A stretch of DNA of 64,000 nt. Origin: Salinispora fenicalii (GTDB taxonomy: Bacteria; Actinomycetota; Actinomycetes; Mycobacteriales; Micromonosporaceae). Shown here piece after piece: positions 52,085-60,656 of the stretch. Made by a program: the position numbers and the translations under genes. The number at the start of each line of letters is the position of its first letter. Position 1 is the first letter of the stretch. Under the pieces are notes generated by a model that did not search any database, had not been told where the DNA came from, and worked only from the letters and a program-made list of their open reading frames with translations. Location: the NCBI RefSeq assembly GCF_000514815.1, contig NZ_AZWQ01000008.1, positions 288,086 to 352,085 of the forward strand. The letters are read 5' to 3'.

Positions 52085-54730
52085 GTGAGCTGGGGGCGTG
52101 CGTTGGAGTCGGTGGCGTCAGCGTTCGGTCGGGCGGTGGCGGCGCACCGGGATGCCGTCTCTCACATTGAGGCTGCTCGGGCTAGGTTGCGCGACCGCAC
52201 CGCGCAAAACGGCGTCTCGGCGCAGGCCCGCGAGGAAGCGCAACGTTTCACGGCCCGGATGCAGCGGCTCGCCGAGGGGCTGACGCCCGGTTGGCTGGGC
52301 TGCCGACTGGACGGTTCGGCTGCGGATCTTCCCACCGGCGTGGACGCGGCACTGGGGCGTCCGATACTGATCCGGCTGGGTGACACGACGCCGGTGGCGG
52401 GGAGCGGGTTCAGCGTTGTGACGCCATTCGTGGGCGCCGGTCACCTGACGGTCGACAGTGACGCCCGCGATCCGGCGGTGGCGCGCTGGCTACGCGGCGT
52501 ACTGCTGCGGGTGTTGGCGGCGTTGCCGGACGGCGTGCTTCAGGTCGCGGCGGTGGATGGGGCGACCCTCGGGACCGTTTTCGGTCCGTTCCGCGAGATG
52601 GTGGAGGCGGAGGCGTGGCCACGTCCGGCGATCGACCTGGCGGGGTTTCAGCAGGTGCTGGCCGAGGCGGAGGAGCGGATCGAGCGCGCCCAGGGCGGCC
52701 AGTCGGTTCCTTCGGTGCTGCTGGTGTGCGTGGCGGCGATGCCGGAAGGTGCCGGGCGTAGGGAATGGTCCCGGTTGGCGGCGATCGCGCACGCGGGACC
52801 GGCGGCCGGGGTGTTCCTGCTGCTCGCCGGCTACCCACCGCCGCAACATCCGGGCGGGCTGAACACGGCGCCGCGCCTGGAGGGCACCACTGCGCTGACG
52901 GCGTCGAGCGGTGGGGTGTTCGCGGTCTCCGACCCGCCGGGGCAGCACCGGTTCAGCTCGGACGACTCGGGGTTGGCGGTGCCGGTACGGCTGGACGCCG
53001 GCCCGCCGGACACGCTGGTGGAGGCGGTCTGCCGCCGGTTGGCGAAGTCGGCTCGGGTGCAGACGGCTACAGACTTCACGATGCTGATGCCGGAGGAGAT
53101 CTGGCAGCAGTCGTCGATCGACGGCCTGCGGACGGTGGTGGGCCGGGAGGGGCGTACCGAGTGCGTGCTGGCGTTGGACGACGCGACGCCGCACTGGCTG
53201 GTGGGGGGGCGTACCGGGTCGGGCAAGACGGTGTTTCTCCTCGACGTGCTCTACGGCCTGGCCTCCCGCTACTCGCCGGACGAGTTGTCGCTCTACCTTT
53301 TGGACTTCAAGGAAGGCGTGTCGTTCGCGGAGTTCACCCCGACGGTGGTGGACCCGTCCTGGATTCCGCACGCCCACACGGTCGGCATCGAGTCCGACCG
53401 GGAGTACGGGCTGGCGGTGCTGCGAACGCTGTCACGGGAGATGACCCGCCGGGCGACTGAGCTGAAGCGGGCCGGCGTGACCAAGCTGGCCGATCTGCGG
53501 ACCGGTCGCCCCGATGTGGCGATGCCCCGGCTGCTGGCGGTGATCGACGAATTCCATGTGCTCTTCGAGGGCAACGACGCGGTGGCCCAGCAGGCGGTGG
53601 CGCTTCTTGAGGAGCTGGCGCGCAAGGGCCGCTCGTACGGCGTCCACCTGATCCTGGCGTCGCAGACGATCTCCGGGGTGGAGGCGCTCTTCACCAAGAC
53701 CGACTCGATCTTTGGCCAGTTCCCGCTGCGGGTCGCTCTCGCCGGTGGCGGTGGTGTCCTCGACCAGCTCAACGACGGCGCGGACAACCTGCCCGTCGGC
53801 GGGGCGGTCATCAACTCGGCGGCCGGGATTCCGGGAGCGAACCGGGTCATCCGCTTCCCGAACGCCGACGCGGGGTCGGTGGCCACCCAGCGGCACCTGC
53901 TCTGGAGTGCCCGCCGTCCGGGTGGCACCCCGCCGACGGTCTTCGCCGGCTACGCCGAGCAGCATCCCGACCAGGATCCCACCTTCGTCGCCCTGACCCC
54001 CGACGTTAGGCGACGGCGAGCCCTGGTCGGCCGGACCGTGGCCGTCGGCCTGCCCACCGCGGGTTTCACCCTCGACGCGACCCCGGGCAGTCACCTGGCG
54101 GTCCTGGGTACCTCCCCGGTCGGGGCCGACGTGCTCTATGCGGCCACGGCCAGTTTGGCCCGCCAGTACGCGCCCGGCACGGCCCGGTTCCTCATCGCGC
54201 CGCTGGTCGCCGCCGCCGACGAGGCCTCCGACGCCACCGTCGAGGCGGTCGCCGCCGCCGGGCACCCGTACGAGACGATCAACGCGACCCAGCTTCGGGC
54301 GCGGCTGGCGGAGCTCGCCCAGCCGACCGTTTCCGATGGTGGGCCGACCACCCATCTGGTGATCTTCGGCGCGGATATCGCCAGCAGCCTGCTGGCCACC
54401 AGCGACCCCACCACCTACCGCTCGGGGCACGACGAGCTGCGCGACGTGCTGGCCAACGGCCCCACCCACGGTGTCCACCTGCTCGGCTGGTGGCGCTCGG
54501 TGAGCCGGTTCAGCAGCGACCTCGGGCCCACCGGCGGCAACGAGGTCGCCTGCCTCGTCGCCCTCAACCTGCCCAGCAACGAGGTCGGCTCCCTGCTCGG
54601 CGACTACGCCTCGGAGTGGCAGTCCCGCCCCAACCGCGCGCTGCTGATCGACCGGCACGACAACCGCCGCGCCCTCATCGTCCCCTACGTGCGCCCCGGC
54701 ACCCTCGACCAGATCGATGAGTACGCATGA
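52085..54730 (+). CDS. FtsK/SpoIIIE-type ATPase, one active and one degenerate P-loop
   Basis: An 881-residue soluble ATPase. N-terminal ~80 residues are helical/coiled (VASAFGRAVAAHRDAVSHIE). The FtsK/SpoIIIE domain has Walker A in LVGGRTGSGKTVFLLD (~370-384), LYLLDFKEGVSF, and Walker B RLLAVIDEFHVLFE (~482). A second RecA-like domain at ~650-800 keeps the fold (LAVLGTSPVGADVLYA) but its P-loop lost Lys/Thr, as in EccC-type proteins where later ATPase domains bind substrates. No transmembrane segment. GTG 52085 start; weak ribosome site. Its stop overlaps the next gene (ATGA). Candidate motor of a type VII-like module; DNA translocation is the alternative. Confidence 0.88.
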   Translation: MSWGRALESVASAFGRAVAAHRDAVSHIEAARARLRDRTAQNGVSAQAREEAQRFTARMQRLAEGLTPGWLGCRLDGSAADLPTGVDAALGRPILIRLGDTTPVAGSGFSVVTPFVGAGHLTVDSDARDPAVARWLRGVLLRVLAALPDGVLQVAAVDGATLGTVFGPFREMVEAEAWPRPAIDLAGFQQVLAEAEERIERAQGGQSVPSVLLVCVAAMPEGAGRREWSRLAAIAHAGPAAGVFLLLAGYPPPQHPGGLNTAPRLEGTTALTASSGGVFAVSDPPGQHRFSSDDSGLAVPVRLDAGPPDTLVEAVCRRLAKSARVQTATDFTMLMPEEIWQQSSIDGLRTVVGREGRTECVLALDDATPHWLVGGRTGSGKTVFLLDVLYGLASRYSPDELSLYLLDFKEGVSFAEFTPTVVDPSWIPHAHTVGIESDREYGLAVLRTLSREMTRRATELKRAGVTKLADLRTGRPDVAMPRLLAVIDEFHVLFEGNDAVAQQAVALLEELARKGRSYGVHLILASQTISGVEALFTKTDSIFGQFPLRVALAGGGGVLDQLNDGADNLPVGGAVINSAAGIPGANRVIRFPNADAGSVATQRHLLWSARRPGGTPPTVFAGYAEQHPDQDPTFVALTPDVRRRRALVGRTVAVGLPTAGFTLDATPGSHLAVLGTSPVGADVLYAATASLARQYAPGTARFLIAPLVAAADEASDATVEAVAAAGHPYETINATQLRARLAELAQPTVSDGGPTTHLVIFGADIASSLLATSDPTTYRSGHDELRDVLANGPTHGVHLLGWWRSVSRFSSDLGPTGGNEVACLVALNLPSNEVGSLLGDYASEWQSRPNRALLIDRHDNRRALIVPYVRPGTLDQIDEYA

Positions 54731-55398
54731 CTGAGCAACCGGACACCCCACTGCCCCGCGATGGCGGCTGGGCCGCCTACACCGATCACGCCCGCCGCTT
54801 GTCCGCCCTGCTGAAGGAGGAACGCTCCCGCGGCGAGCAGCAGGCCGCCGCCAGCCGCGACGGGCAGGCCGCGGTGGACCAGCTCACCCAGCGGGTGGCG
54901 GCGCAACGGCAGCACCTGCACCACCTCGCCGCCACCCTGCGCCTACCCGCCCCGCAGTTCGGCCGGATCGCGCCCGGCCCCATCCCGGACCCGGCCGAGG
55001 CGCTGCGGCGAGCGACGACCGCCGCCAACGCCGCCGACGCCGCCGCCGAGAACGCCCACCGGCGAGCAGCCCAGCCACCGTTGTTGCCGGGGTTCACCCC
55101 GCTGGCCCGCAATGCCCTCGTCTACACCGTCGCGGCGATAGTCGGCACCTTCGCGTCGCTGTTGATGTTTGCCCTCAGCCCCGACAAGGACCTCGGTCGC
55201 ATCCCATTGCACCTGGTGCCCTGGTCCCTGTGTGGACTGCCCGCGCTCGCCTTCTTCGCCGGCTATCTCACCATCAGCCTCGTCGGGCAGCCCCGCATCG
55301 GGGGTGGTGGCACCCGGTCCAGGAAAGTCGGCGGCGCGATCTGCTTCGTCGGCATGCCGATCTTGTGGTTCATCTTCATCGCCGCGACCCGCGGCTGA
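54727..55398 (+). CDS. Coiled-coil membrane protein of the FtsK operon
   Basis: A 223-residue protein. Residues 1-~120 are helical and charged (RLSALLKEERSRGEQQAAAS, QLTQRVAAQRQHLHHL; probable coiled coil, then Ala-rich AATTAANAADAAAENAHRRA). Three to four transmembrane helices follow (ALVYTVAAIVGTFASLLMFA, HLVPWSLCGLPALAFFAGYL, ICFVGMPILWFIFIA). No enzymatic motif or recognised family. ATGA overlap with the ATPase gene shows it is produced together with it; a membrane anchor or channel part is a reasonable guess. Confidence 0.82.
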   Translation: MTEQPDTPLPRDGGWAAYTDHARRLSALLKEERSRGEQQAAASRDGQAAVDQLTQRVAAQRQHLHHLAATLRLPAPQFGRIAPGPIPDPAEALRRATTAANAADAAAENAHRRAAQPPLLPGFTPLARNALVYTVAAIVGTFASLLMFALSPDKDLGRIPLHLVPWSLCGLPALAFFAGYLTISLVGQPRIGGGGTRSRKVGGAICFVGMPILWFIFIAATRG

Positions 55399-55460
55399 CA
55401 CCAGGCGCACCTGCGACCGACGGCAGGGCGTTGAACCCCACAACCCAGGGAGGAAAGTCA

Positions 55461-55721
55461 ATGGCCACCATCGGAGACATCAAGGCGGGCCTGGCCCACG
55501 GCAAGACTGAGGCGGACAAGGCTCTCGCTCAGCTCGCCGGCGCCAACGCCCAGGTCGACAAGGCCATCGCTGTGCTCCAAGCCCTCGCCGCCGGCACCCA
55601 GCAGCCCGCCGTCATGGGCGCTATCGGCAAGCTCACCGCCGCCAAGCAGAAGTTCGGTGAGGGCGCCGGCCTGATCCAGGCCGCCGTCGCACAGACCGAG
55701 AAGTACAACGCCGTCCTCTGA
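55461..55721 (+). CDS. 86-residue helical protein of the FtsK operon
   Basis: Length, all-helical composition and Ala/Gln/Lys/Leu pattern (ATIGDIKAGLAHGKTEADKA, LAQLAGANAQVDKAIAVLQA, GKLTAAKQKFGEGAGLIQAA) fit a helical-hairpin protein like WXG100/ESX substrates, but the WXG turn is absent; the mid-protein turn is GTQQP. GGAGG at 7 nt supports the ATG. Encoded between the membrane protein and the two downstream genes. It could be the secreted or structural subunit of the module; that is inference. Confidence 0.82.
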   Translation: MATIGDIKAGLAHGKTEADKALAQLAGANAQVDKAIAVLQALAAGTQQPAVMGAIGKLTAAKQKFGEGAGLIQAAVAQTEKYNAVL

Positions 55722-55746
55722 CACCGAACCCTCGGAAGGTCCCCCG

Positions 55747-56382
55747 ATGCCCACCGTCATCGTCCCCGTCGGCCTCAACCTCGGCCCCTCCTACCGGTAC
55801 GTCACCCCACCCGACCCCAACCCGGAGTTCTGGGAGGTCCGGCTCGGCAACGACTCCGAGGAGCTCACCGACGACGAATTCCAGGTGTGGGGGCGCGCCT
55901 TCCTCGACCCCGAGCGCCATGCCCGCCTGGAGATCACCCGCGAAACCCTCCAACGCGACCTCCTCGCCGCCGGCGCCGGCCCCACCAACCCAGGACCAGT
56001 CATCGACCAGCTCCTCGACCGCGGCCTACTGATTGAGTTCGATCCGAACGGGGAGCTGGAGAAGCCGTTCCGTCGCATCAAGCTCCACCCACTCGCCGAA
56101 GGGATGGGCAACACCCCCGAAGAACCAGACCGCCGCCACATCGGCCACAACGGCCAGGCACACGTCAAGGTCAACTCAACCATCTATGGGATGTGGGCCT
56201 ACTCGTCAAGCATCGGATCTCTATGGGACGCGTGTATCGACTTTGAAGCAGGCTCCAAGGAACAACGTGCGGCTGGCGAGGCTATAGCGGAGACCACCGC
56301 AGCCGAGGTTGCAGGCGAAACTGCTGGGATCTTGCCAATGCTGATCGCGTCCGGCTGCGCCTTCCTGGATCAAGTTCGGTAG
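55747..56382 (+). CDS. Unrecognised 211-residue protein of the FtsK operon
   Basis: A soluble acidic protein without signal peptide. The first ~110 residues (GPSYRYVTPPDPNPEFWEVR, DDEFQVWGRAFLDPERHARL, VIDQLLDRGLLIEFDP) resemble a small winged-helix-like or adaptor fold; the C-terminal ~60 residues (SIGSLWDACIDFEAGSKEQR, GILPMLIASGCAFLDQVR) are helical. GGAAGG 7 nt before the ATG. 25 bp after the 86-residue gene and 5 bp before the next, so it is part of the same operon. Function unknown. Confidence 0.78.
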   Translation: MPTVIVPVGLNLGPSYRYVTPPDPNPEFWEVRLGNDSEELTDDEFQVWGRAFLDPERHARLEITRETLQRDLLAAGAGPTNPGPVIDQLLDRGLLIEFDPNGELEKPFRRIKLHPLAEGMGNTPEEPDRRHIGHNGQAHVKVNSTIYGMWAYSSSIGSLWDACIDFEAGSKEQRAAGEAIAETTAAEVAGETAGILPMLIASGCAFLDQVR

Positions 56383-56387
56383 CGTCG

Positions 56388-57005
56388 ATGGCGTGGACGA
56401 GAGGGCGCTACCAGCGAAGGCGCACCAGCGATCTAGGTAGACCTGGAGCACGGCAAAAGGCTGCCGGAGCCCTGACCGCCGTTGCGGGCGCTCTCCGTGA
56501 CACCGCCGTCGAATCGGCGCGAGATGGCATTAGCAAGGCCAGCGAAAAGATCGGCAAGGCAACTGGCGGTGGGATGGCGATAGCGGCCACGGCAGCCGTG
56601 GACGCTGCCGGCTACCACCCATCCCCGCTGATTGCGGTTGGCGCGGCCTACGCCGGCATGAAGGCTGGCGGACTCGTCGGTCGCGCGATGAACACCGGGC
56701 TCGACCGGATCACTGCCGGACGGGGCGGCGGTGGCCCGATCGACTCGGTCATAGCGGAGTTGATCACGACGCTACGGTTGTTGGAGCAGGTGGGCCGTAG
56801 CGTCGGCGATGCCATCGACGCCGTGAACAAGGCCCAGGCCCACTTCCAGAAAGTCAGTCGCGGCGGAGAGAACAACCTTCTCAACAGCGCGGTACGCGCT
56901 TGCCGGCAGGCACCCGTTCAGCTTGAGGAGGGTGTGGACAACCTCAAGCAGGCCGGAGATCTCGTCGGAAAGCACCTCGTGGGAGTGGCGAAGACTGGCG
57001 GCTGA
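56388..57005 (+). CDS. Unrecognised Ala/Gly-rich 205-residue protein of the FtsK operon
   Basis: Starts with a basic stretch (RGRYQRRRTSDLGRPGARQK), then amphipathic helices and two mildly hydrophobic Gly/Ala segments (GGGMAIAATAAVDAAGYHPS, LIAVGAAYAGMKAGGLVGRA), and ends in helical, charged sequence (IAELITTLRLLEQVGRSVGD, VQLEEGVDNLKQAGDLVGKH). Possible membrane-inserting or secreted protein; no family recognised. It starts 5 bp after the previous stop and is the last gene of the 52085-57005 operon. Confidence 0.75.
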   Translation: MAWTRGRYQRRRTSDLGRPGARQKAAGALTAVAGALRDTAVESARDGISKASEKIGKATGGGMAIAATAAVDAAGYHPSPLIAVGAAYAGMKAGGLVGRAMNTGLDRITAGRGGGGPIDSVIAELITTLRLLEQVGRSVGDAIDAVNKAQAHFQKVSRGGENNLLNSAVRACRQAPVQLEEGVDNLKQAGDLVGKHLVGVAKTGG

Positions 57006-57061
57006 CCGTCCCAGCGGACCAGGCCGCAGCACTGCCAGCCGCCAGCATCGTCGTCGGCCTG

Positions 57062-57298
57062 TTGACCGGTCAGCAGGGTGGTTCGCCGGCTGGCCTCTGC
57101 CTGCCTAACCTCAACGACGCAAACTGGAAGAAGAGCAGCCGTTCCAGCGCCAATGGCCAGTGTGTCGAGGTCGCTGCCCTCGACGGGGCGGTGGCGTGCC
57201 GGGACAGCAAGGACCCGAACGGCCCGGCCCTCGCCTTCGGCCGCGCCGCCTGGACGAACTTCCTGGCCGAGACGAAGGACGGGTTCCCGCAGCCGTAG
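57062..57298 (+). CDS. DUF397-domain protein
   Basis: A 78-residue protein with the DUF397 core WKKSSRSSANGQCVEVAALD, VACRDSKDPNGPALAFGRAA and WTNFL. DUF397 proteins are tiny actinobacterial partners of XRE-type regulators (BldB/WhiJ-like systems), but no such regulator is adjacent here. The TTG start at 57062 lacks a ribosome site; about 16 residues precede the usual N-terminus, so the start is uncertain. Confidence 0.82.
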   Translation: MTGQQGGSPAGLCLPNLNDANWKKSSRSSANGQCVEVAALDGAVACRDSKDPNGPALAFGRAAWTNFLAETKDGFPQP

Positions 57299-57777
57299 CA
57301 CCACTGCGAGACCTCCCGTGGTCACCCGGTCGGCGCTGTGGCATTTGTCGTCGAGCGGGTGGCCGGCTGCTCCAACGGAGTGCCCGCTCATCGCGCCGAC
57401 CGGATTCATTCCGGCTCCAGGCGGAGCGCCGGGGCCACCCCAACGACCAGATCGGCGTAGAGGTCACGTGAACCGGCGTGTGTTCGCGCCACTGGCCGCC
57501 GAGTCAAGACCCGTGGGAAACATTAAATCGCCTTCGGCCTTGATTCACGTCTGACAGACCGCCCTCACCGACTCGCACGACCGAGCGAGGCAGCGGTCAG
57601 TTCCTTGTCCTCAGGGAAAGTCACTCCTACGCACACCGTACGGCGGTAGGCTTTTGATCGCCTTCTCCCCCATTGACACCTGGGGTGGGCTACCGGAAGA
57701 CGACCACCATGGCGGGCAGCAGCCACGGGCAATAGCAGCCCGTTCAGGACTTTGCCTCCGCGACAGGGAGTGACCAC
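57299..57777. other. 479-bp intergenic region without recognisable features
   Basis: ORFs on both strands have poor composition and no homology that I recognise. A ribosome site for the following gene (AGGGAG) lies at its end. No strong hairpin or repeat was noticed. Confidence 0.45.
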
Positions 57778-58560
57778 ATGTGGAGCTGGAACCAGCTTAT
57801 GCCGGGCTGGCTCTTATTTCTCATATTCTTGATAGTATTTCTCATAATCGGCGTCATCGGTATTTGGCTGCTGCGTGGACGAGGTAAAAAGCTGTCCGAA
57901 GCCGAGCCCAAGTGGCTGGATCTCAGCACCCACACCGTCTCGGTCACCGGCACCCTCTACGCGCTCCTGCTCGTCCTGACCGCCCTGACCGTGTACGGGA
58001 CGTACTCCCAGGCGGGCTTGGCGGTCGCGACCGAGGCGGCGGACCTGAAAGCGCTGCACAACGTGGTGTCCGAGTATCCGGAGCCCACCCGAAGTGAGCT
58101 CAAGGGCCTGCTGAACGAGTATGTCAACTTCATGGTCAATGAGGCATGGCCGGCCTACCAGCGCGGGGAGGACGTGGATGGCGACCGCGTACTTGAGGAA
58201 CAGATCTCCCATACCCTTCTCGGCTTCACGCCGAGTTCTGACAAAGATCAGCAGTTGAGCGGCCTCGCCCTGTCGGAATTCGAGGACTGGAGCAAGTCCC
58301 GTCAAATCCGAAGCACCTTCAGCACTACCGCGCTTCCCCCAACGCTGTGGTTCACGCTCCTGATCGGCGCGGTGGCCATCATTCTGATGTCCTGCCTCAT
58401 CCCCACCCGGACGCGTACTGGCTCCCTGGTCCTGGTTTCCGCGATTGCGGGCATGATTTCTCTGCTGCTGTTTGTCGTCGAACGGGTGGACGATCCCTTC
58501 CGGGGGTCGATGAACGTATCTGCCGGCCCATACGAAACGGTAGGAAAGACTTTCGACTAA
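57778..58560 (+). CDS. DUF4239 (bestrophin-like) membrane protein
   Basis: A 260-residue membrane protein: an N-terminal helix (LLFLIFLIVFLIIGVIGIWL), a second (ALLLVLTALTVYGTYSQAGL), a long soluble loop (~95-185) and two C-terminal helices (LWFTLLIGAVAIILMSC, VLVSAIAGMISLLLFVVERV) followed by DDPFRG. This layout and the terminal E/R-VDDPFRG are typical of DUF4239, distantly like bestrophin channels. AGGGAG at 7 nt from the ATG. The 5' codons are AT-rich compared with the rest. A hairpin terminator follows. Confidence 0.87.
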   Translation: MWSWNQLMPGWLLFLIFLIVFLIIGVIGIWLLRGRGKKLSEAEPKWLDLSTHTVSVTGTLYALLLVLTALTVYGTYSQAGLAVATEAADLKALHNVVSEYPEPTRSELKGLLNEYVNFMVNEAWPAYQRGEDVDGDRVLEEQISHTLLGFTPSSDKDQQLSGLALSEFEDWSKSRQIRSTFSTTALPPTLWFTLLIGAVAIILMSCLIPTRTRTGSLVLVSAIAGMISLLLFVVERVDDPFRGSMNVSAGPYETVGKTFD

Positions 58561-58575
58561 ATCTGACAAGGGTTC

Positions 58576-58608
58576 GCTGTGGCGCCACCCCAGAGGCGGC
58601 GCCACAGC
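58576..58608 (+). terminator. 11-bp hairpin after the DUF4239 gene
   Basis: Arms 58576-58586 and 58598-58608 (gctgtggcgcc/ggcgccacagc) with an 11-nt loop, followed by ttt; 15 nt after the stop codon. Confidence 0.75.
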
Positions 58609-58684
58609 TTTGGACGGCACCCCCGCATCGGTTGATGTTGTGCGGCCCTTGAGGTCCGTGGCGCTCGGTGGAATGCTCATCGCC

Positions 58685-59350
58685 ATGGTGGATCTTGACA
58701 ATCAGCTGGGGTACTGGAACTCCACAGGGACGTCCAAGACCTTCGGGCATCCGGTTGAGCCTTCATGGCTGGAGGGCGTCGATCGCCAGGCGCACATCCT
58801 CGACTACGGGTGCGGTTACGGGCGGCTGGCGGGCCAGCTCACCGAGTGGGGCTTCGACAATGTCGAGGGAGTGGATGTCGCTCCCAATCTCGTCGCCCGC
58901 GCACGTGCGCAGCAGCCGGGGGCGCGGTTCACGGTTCTTGACGCTCCTCCCCGGCTGGACCATCCGGACGGCAGCGTTGACGTGGTGTTGCTGTTCGCGG
59001 TGCTGACGTGCGTGCCGGGCGACGCCGGGCAGCGGGAGCTGGTGGCAGAGCTACGCCGGGTTCTGCGGCCCGGTGGGCTCCTCTACCTCAGCGACCTGTG
59101 CCTGCAGGTGGACCGGCGGAATCGTTCTCGGTATCAGCAGTTCGCCACGACGTACGGCAGCTATGGGGTGTTCGAAACCGACGACGGGGCGGTGTGCCGA
59201 CATCACACAATGGACTGGTTGATCGACTTGTTCGTCGACTTCGATCGGGTCGCCACCCGCGAGGTCTCCGTGCACACCATGAACGGCCGCCCGGCCCGGG
59301 CTACCCAGCTGCTGCTCTCCACCAGGCCCTCCGACGTCGCCCACCGATAG
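58685..59350 (+). CDS. Class I SAM-dependent methyltransferase
   Basis: A 221-residue Rossmann methyltransferase: ILDYGCGYGRLAGQLTEWGF (motif I), NVEGVDVAPNLVARARAQQP (motif post-I, acidic), SVDVVLLFAVLTCVPGDAGQ (motif II/III) and RRVLRPGGLLYLSDL. The target is unknown; it could be a small molecule. The start is uncertain: ATG 58685 begins the family-like sequence (MVDLDNQLGYWN), ATG 58673 and TTG 58610 are in frame upstream, none with a good ribosome site. Its 3' end is 53 bp before the next gene, which has its own promoter. Confidence 0.85.
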   Translation: MVDLDNQLGYWNSTGTSKTFGHPVEPSWLEGVDRQAHILDYGCGYGRLAGQLTEWGFDNVEGVDVAPNLVARARAQQPGARFTVLDAPPRLDHPDGSVDVVLLFAVLTCVPGDAGQRELVAELRRVLRPGGLLYLSDLCLQVDRRNRSRYQQFATTYGSYGVFETDDGAVCRHHTMDWLIDLFVDFDRVATREVSVHTMNGRPARATQLLLSTRPSDVAHR

Positions 59351-59391
59351 CTCGTCCCGAGCGGTGGCTCCAGGCGTTGGCGGGCTCCTGC

Positions 59392-59406
59392 CATAGTTTC
59401 GGCATG
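59392..59406 (+). promoter_or_regulatory. -10 box for a leaderless transcript (hydrolase)
   Basis: CATAGT at 59392-59397 is 6 nt before ATG 59404 and no ribosome site is visible, the same layout as at 8039, 22562, 24964 and 47070. Confidence 0.5.
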
Positions 59407-60240
59407 GCCTCACCGGACGTCCGCGTGCTGACAGACCCCCGACGAGAAGCCTGGGGGACGGACGGTCCACGGCCAGTCGTGACCTATGTGTGGCCGGCAG
59501 CCACCACGACGACCAGTGGCACTGTTCTGCTCTCGCACGGAACCGGCGGTTGCGCACTCGACCTGTGCTGGCTGGCCGAGCCGCTGGCCACGGCCGGCAT
59601 GCGGGTGATCGGCGTCGACCATCACGGCAACAACTACCGTAGCGGCTACCACGCCGAAGGCTTCGCGCGTTGGTGGGACCGCCCCCAGGACCTTTCGGTC
59701 GCACTGGACCACCTCGCCGATGGCGGTCCCGTTGGTGTCGCCGGTTTCTCGCTCGGCGGCTACACCGCCGCCGCGGTGCTTGGCGCACGGATCAACGCCG
59801 ACATGTTCGGCGCTATCGCCACCGGACGAACGGCGGTGGCGCCACCGCCGGAATACCCGACGCTGATCGACGAACTGACCGACCGAATCGGTGCCGATGA
59901 CATCGCCGCGTGGATCGCCGAATCCGGCGACGACTACGCCGACCGCCGAGTGAGCGCGGGTCTTCTCATCTGTCCGGCGCAGGGTCAACTACTCACCTCC
60001 ACCAGCCTGCAGGGCATCACGACGCCCGTGTCGATCTGGTGGACCGGCGAGGACGACCAGACCCCGGCCGAGACCAACGCACTGCACTACGCTTCCTTGA
60101 TTCCGGGCGCGACCGAGCACTGCGCCGACCCGTCGGCTGGCCACTACGTGTTCGTGCAGGACATGCCCGACGCGGAACGGATCCGCACTCGCCTCGCCAG
60201 CGCGGCCGTCACCTTCTTCCGCGAGCAGTTGACCGCGTAG
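59404..60240 (+). CDS. Alpha/beta hydrolase (dienelactone-hydrolase-like)
   Basis: A 278-residue soluble hydrolase. GTVLLSHGTGGCALDLCWL (oxyanion region), RVIGVDHHGNN, and the nucleophile elbow VAGFSLGGYTA (GxSxGG, Ser ~residue 122) mark the fold; acidic residues and a C-terminal His (DPSAGHYVFVQD) would complete the triad. The pattern is like platelet-activating-factor acetylhydrolase/DLH-type esterases. Substrate unknown. Preceded by a leaderless-type promoter. Confidence 0.88.
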   Translation: MASPDVRVLTDPRREAWGTDGPRPVVTYVWPAATTTTSGTVLLSHGTGGCALDLCWLAEPLATAGMRVIGVDHHGNNYRSGYHAEGFARWWDRPQDLSVALDHLADGGPVGVAGFSLGGYTAAAVLGARINADMFGAIATGRTAVAPPPEYPTLIDELTDRIGADDIAAWIAESGDDYADRRVSAGLLICPAQGQLLTSTSLQGITTPVSIWWTGEDDQTPAETNALHYASLIPGATEHCADPSAGHYVFVQDMPDAERIRTRLASAAVTFFREQLTA

Positions 60241-60656
60241 GCCGAGCCATGCCTCTGCAACGAATCAGCCTGGTCGCAGCCGGCCACCGGCCACGTCAAG
60301 CGGCCAACCGTGATGAATTTATGTATCATTTCGCAAAGTGCGATGAGGAATCTATCGGTCGAATCCGCCTTACCAGCATGGCAGCGACATAGCGTCCGAC
60401 CTCTCGTATTGTCGGGGTGGCACGGCGGCGGGCGGATGCGCCAGGACATCAATATGCATTAATTGGGCAATGGTCACTGGTGTGGCGCTAGTTCCTCGCC
60501 GAGGCGCCCGTATCCTCATGTGCGCGGTCCGGCTGGCCTCCGAACTCTCCCTACCACTGCCTTTCGGCACGGAACCTGTCTTCCTCTCAAATCCCGGATG
60601 GTCCAACGCCAGCCGGTACCGCCGATCACGCACCGAGGCGTACAGGAAGGATTCTC
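60241..60656. other. 416-bp intergenic region, AT-rich in part
   Basis: Around 60310-60345 and 60450-60470 the sequence is unusually AT-rich (gatgaatttatgtatcat; caatatgcattaattggg), which suggests promoter or protein-binding DNA for the secreted DUF4360 gene. The short ORFs have no recognisable product. Confidence 0.45.

Noticed and set aside
53432..54751. 439-codon minus-strand ORF across the FtsK ATPase gene
   Set aside because: Antisense shadow of a clear ATPase gene, with Gly/Arg/Val-rich low-information sequence.
59008..59403. N-terminal extension of the alpha/beta hydrolase
   Set aside because: Lies inside the methyltransferase gene in another frame; a leaderless promoter precedes ATG 59404.
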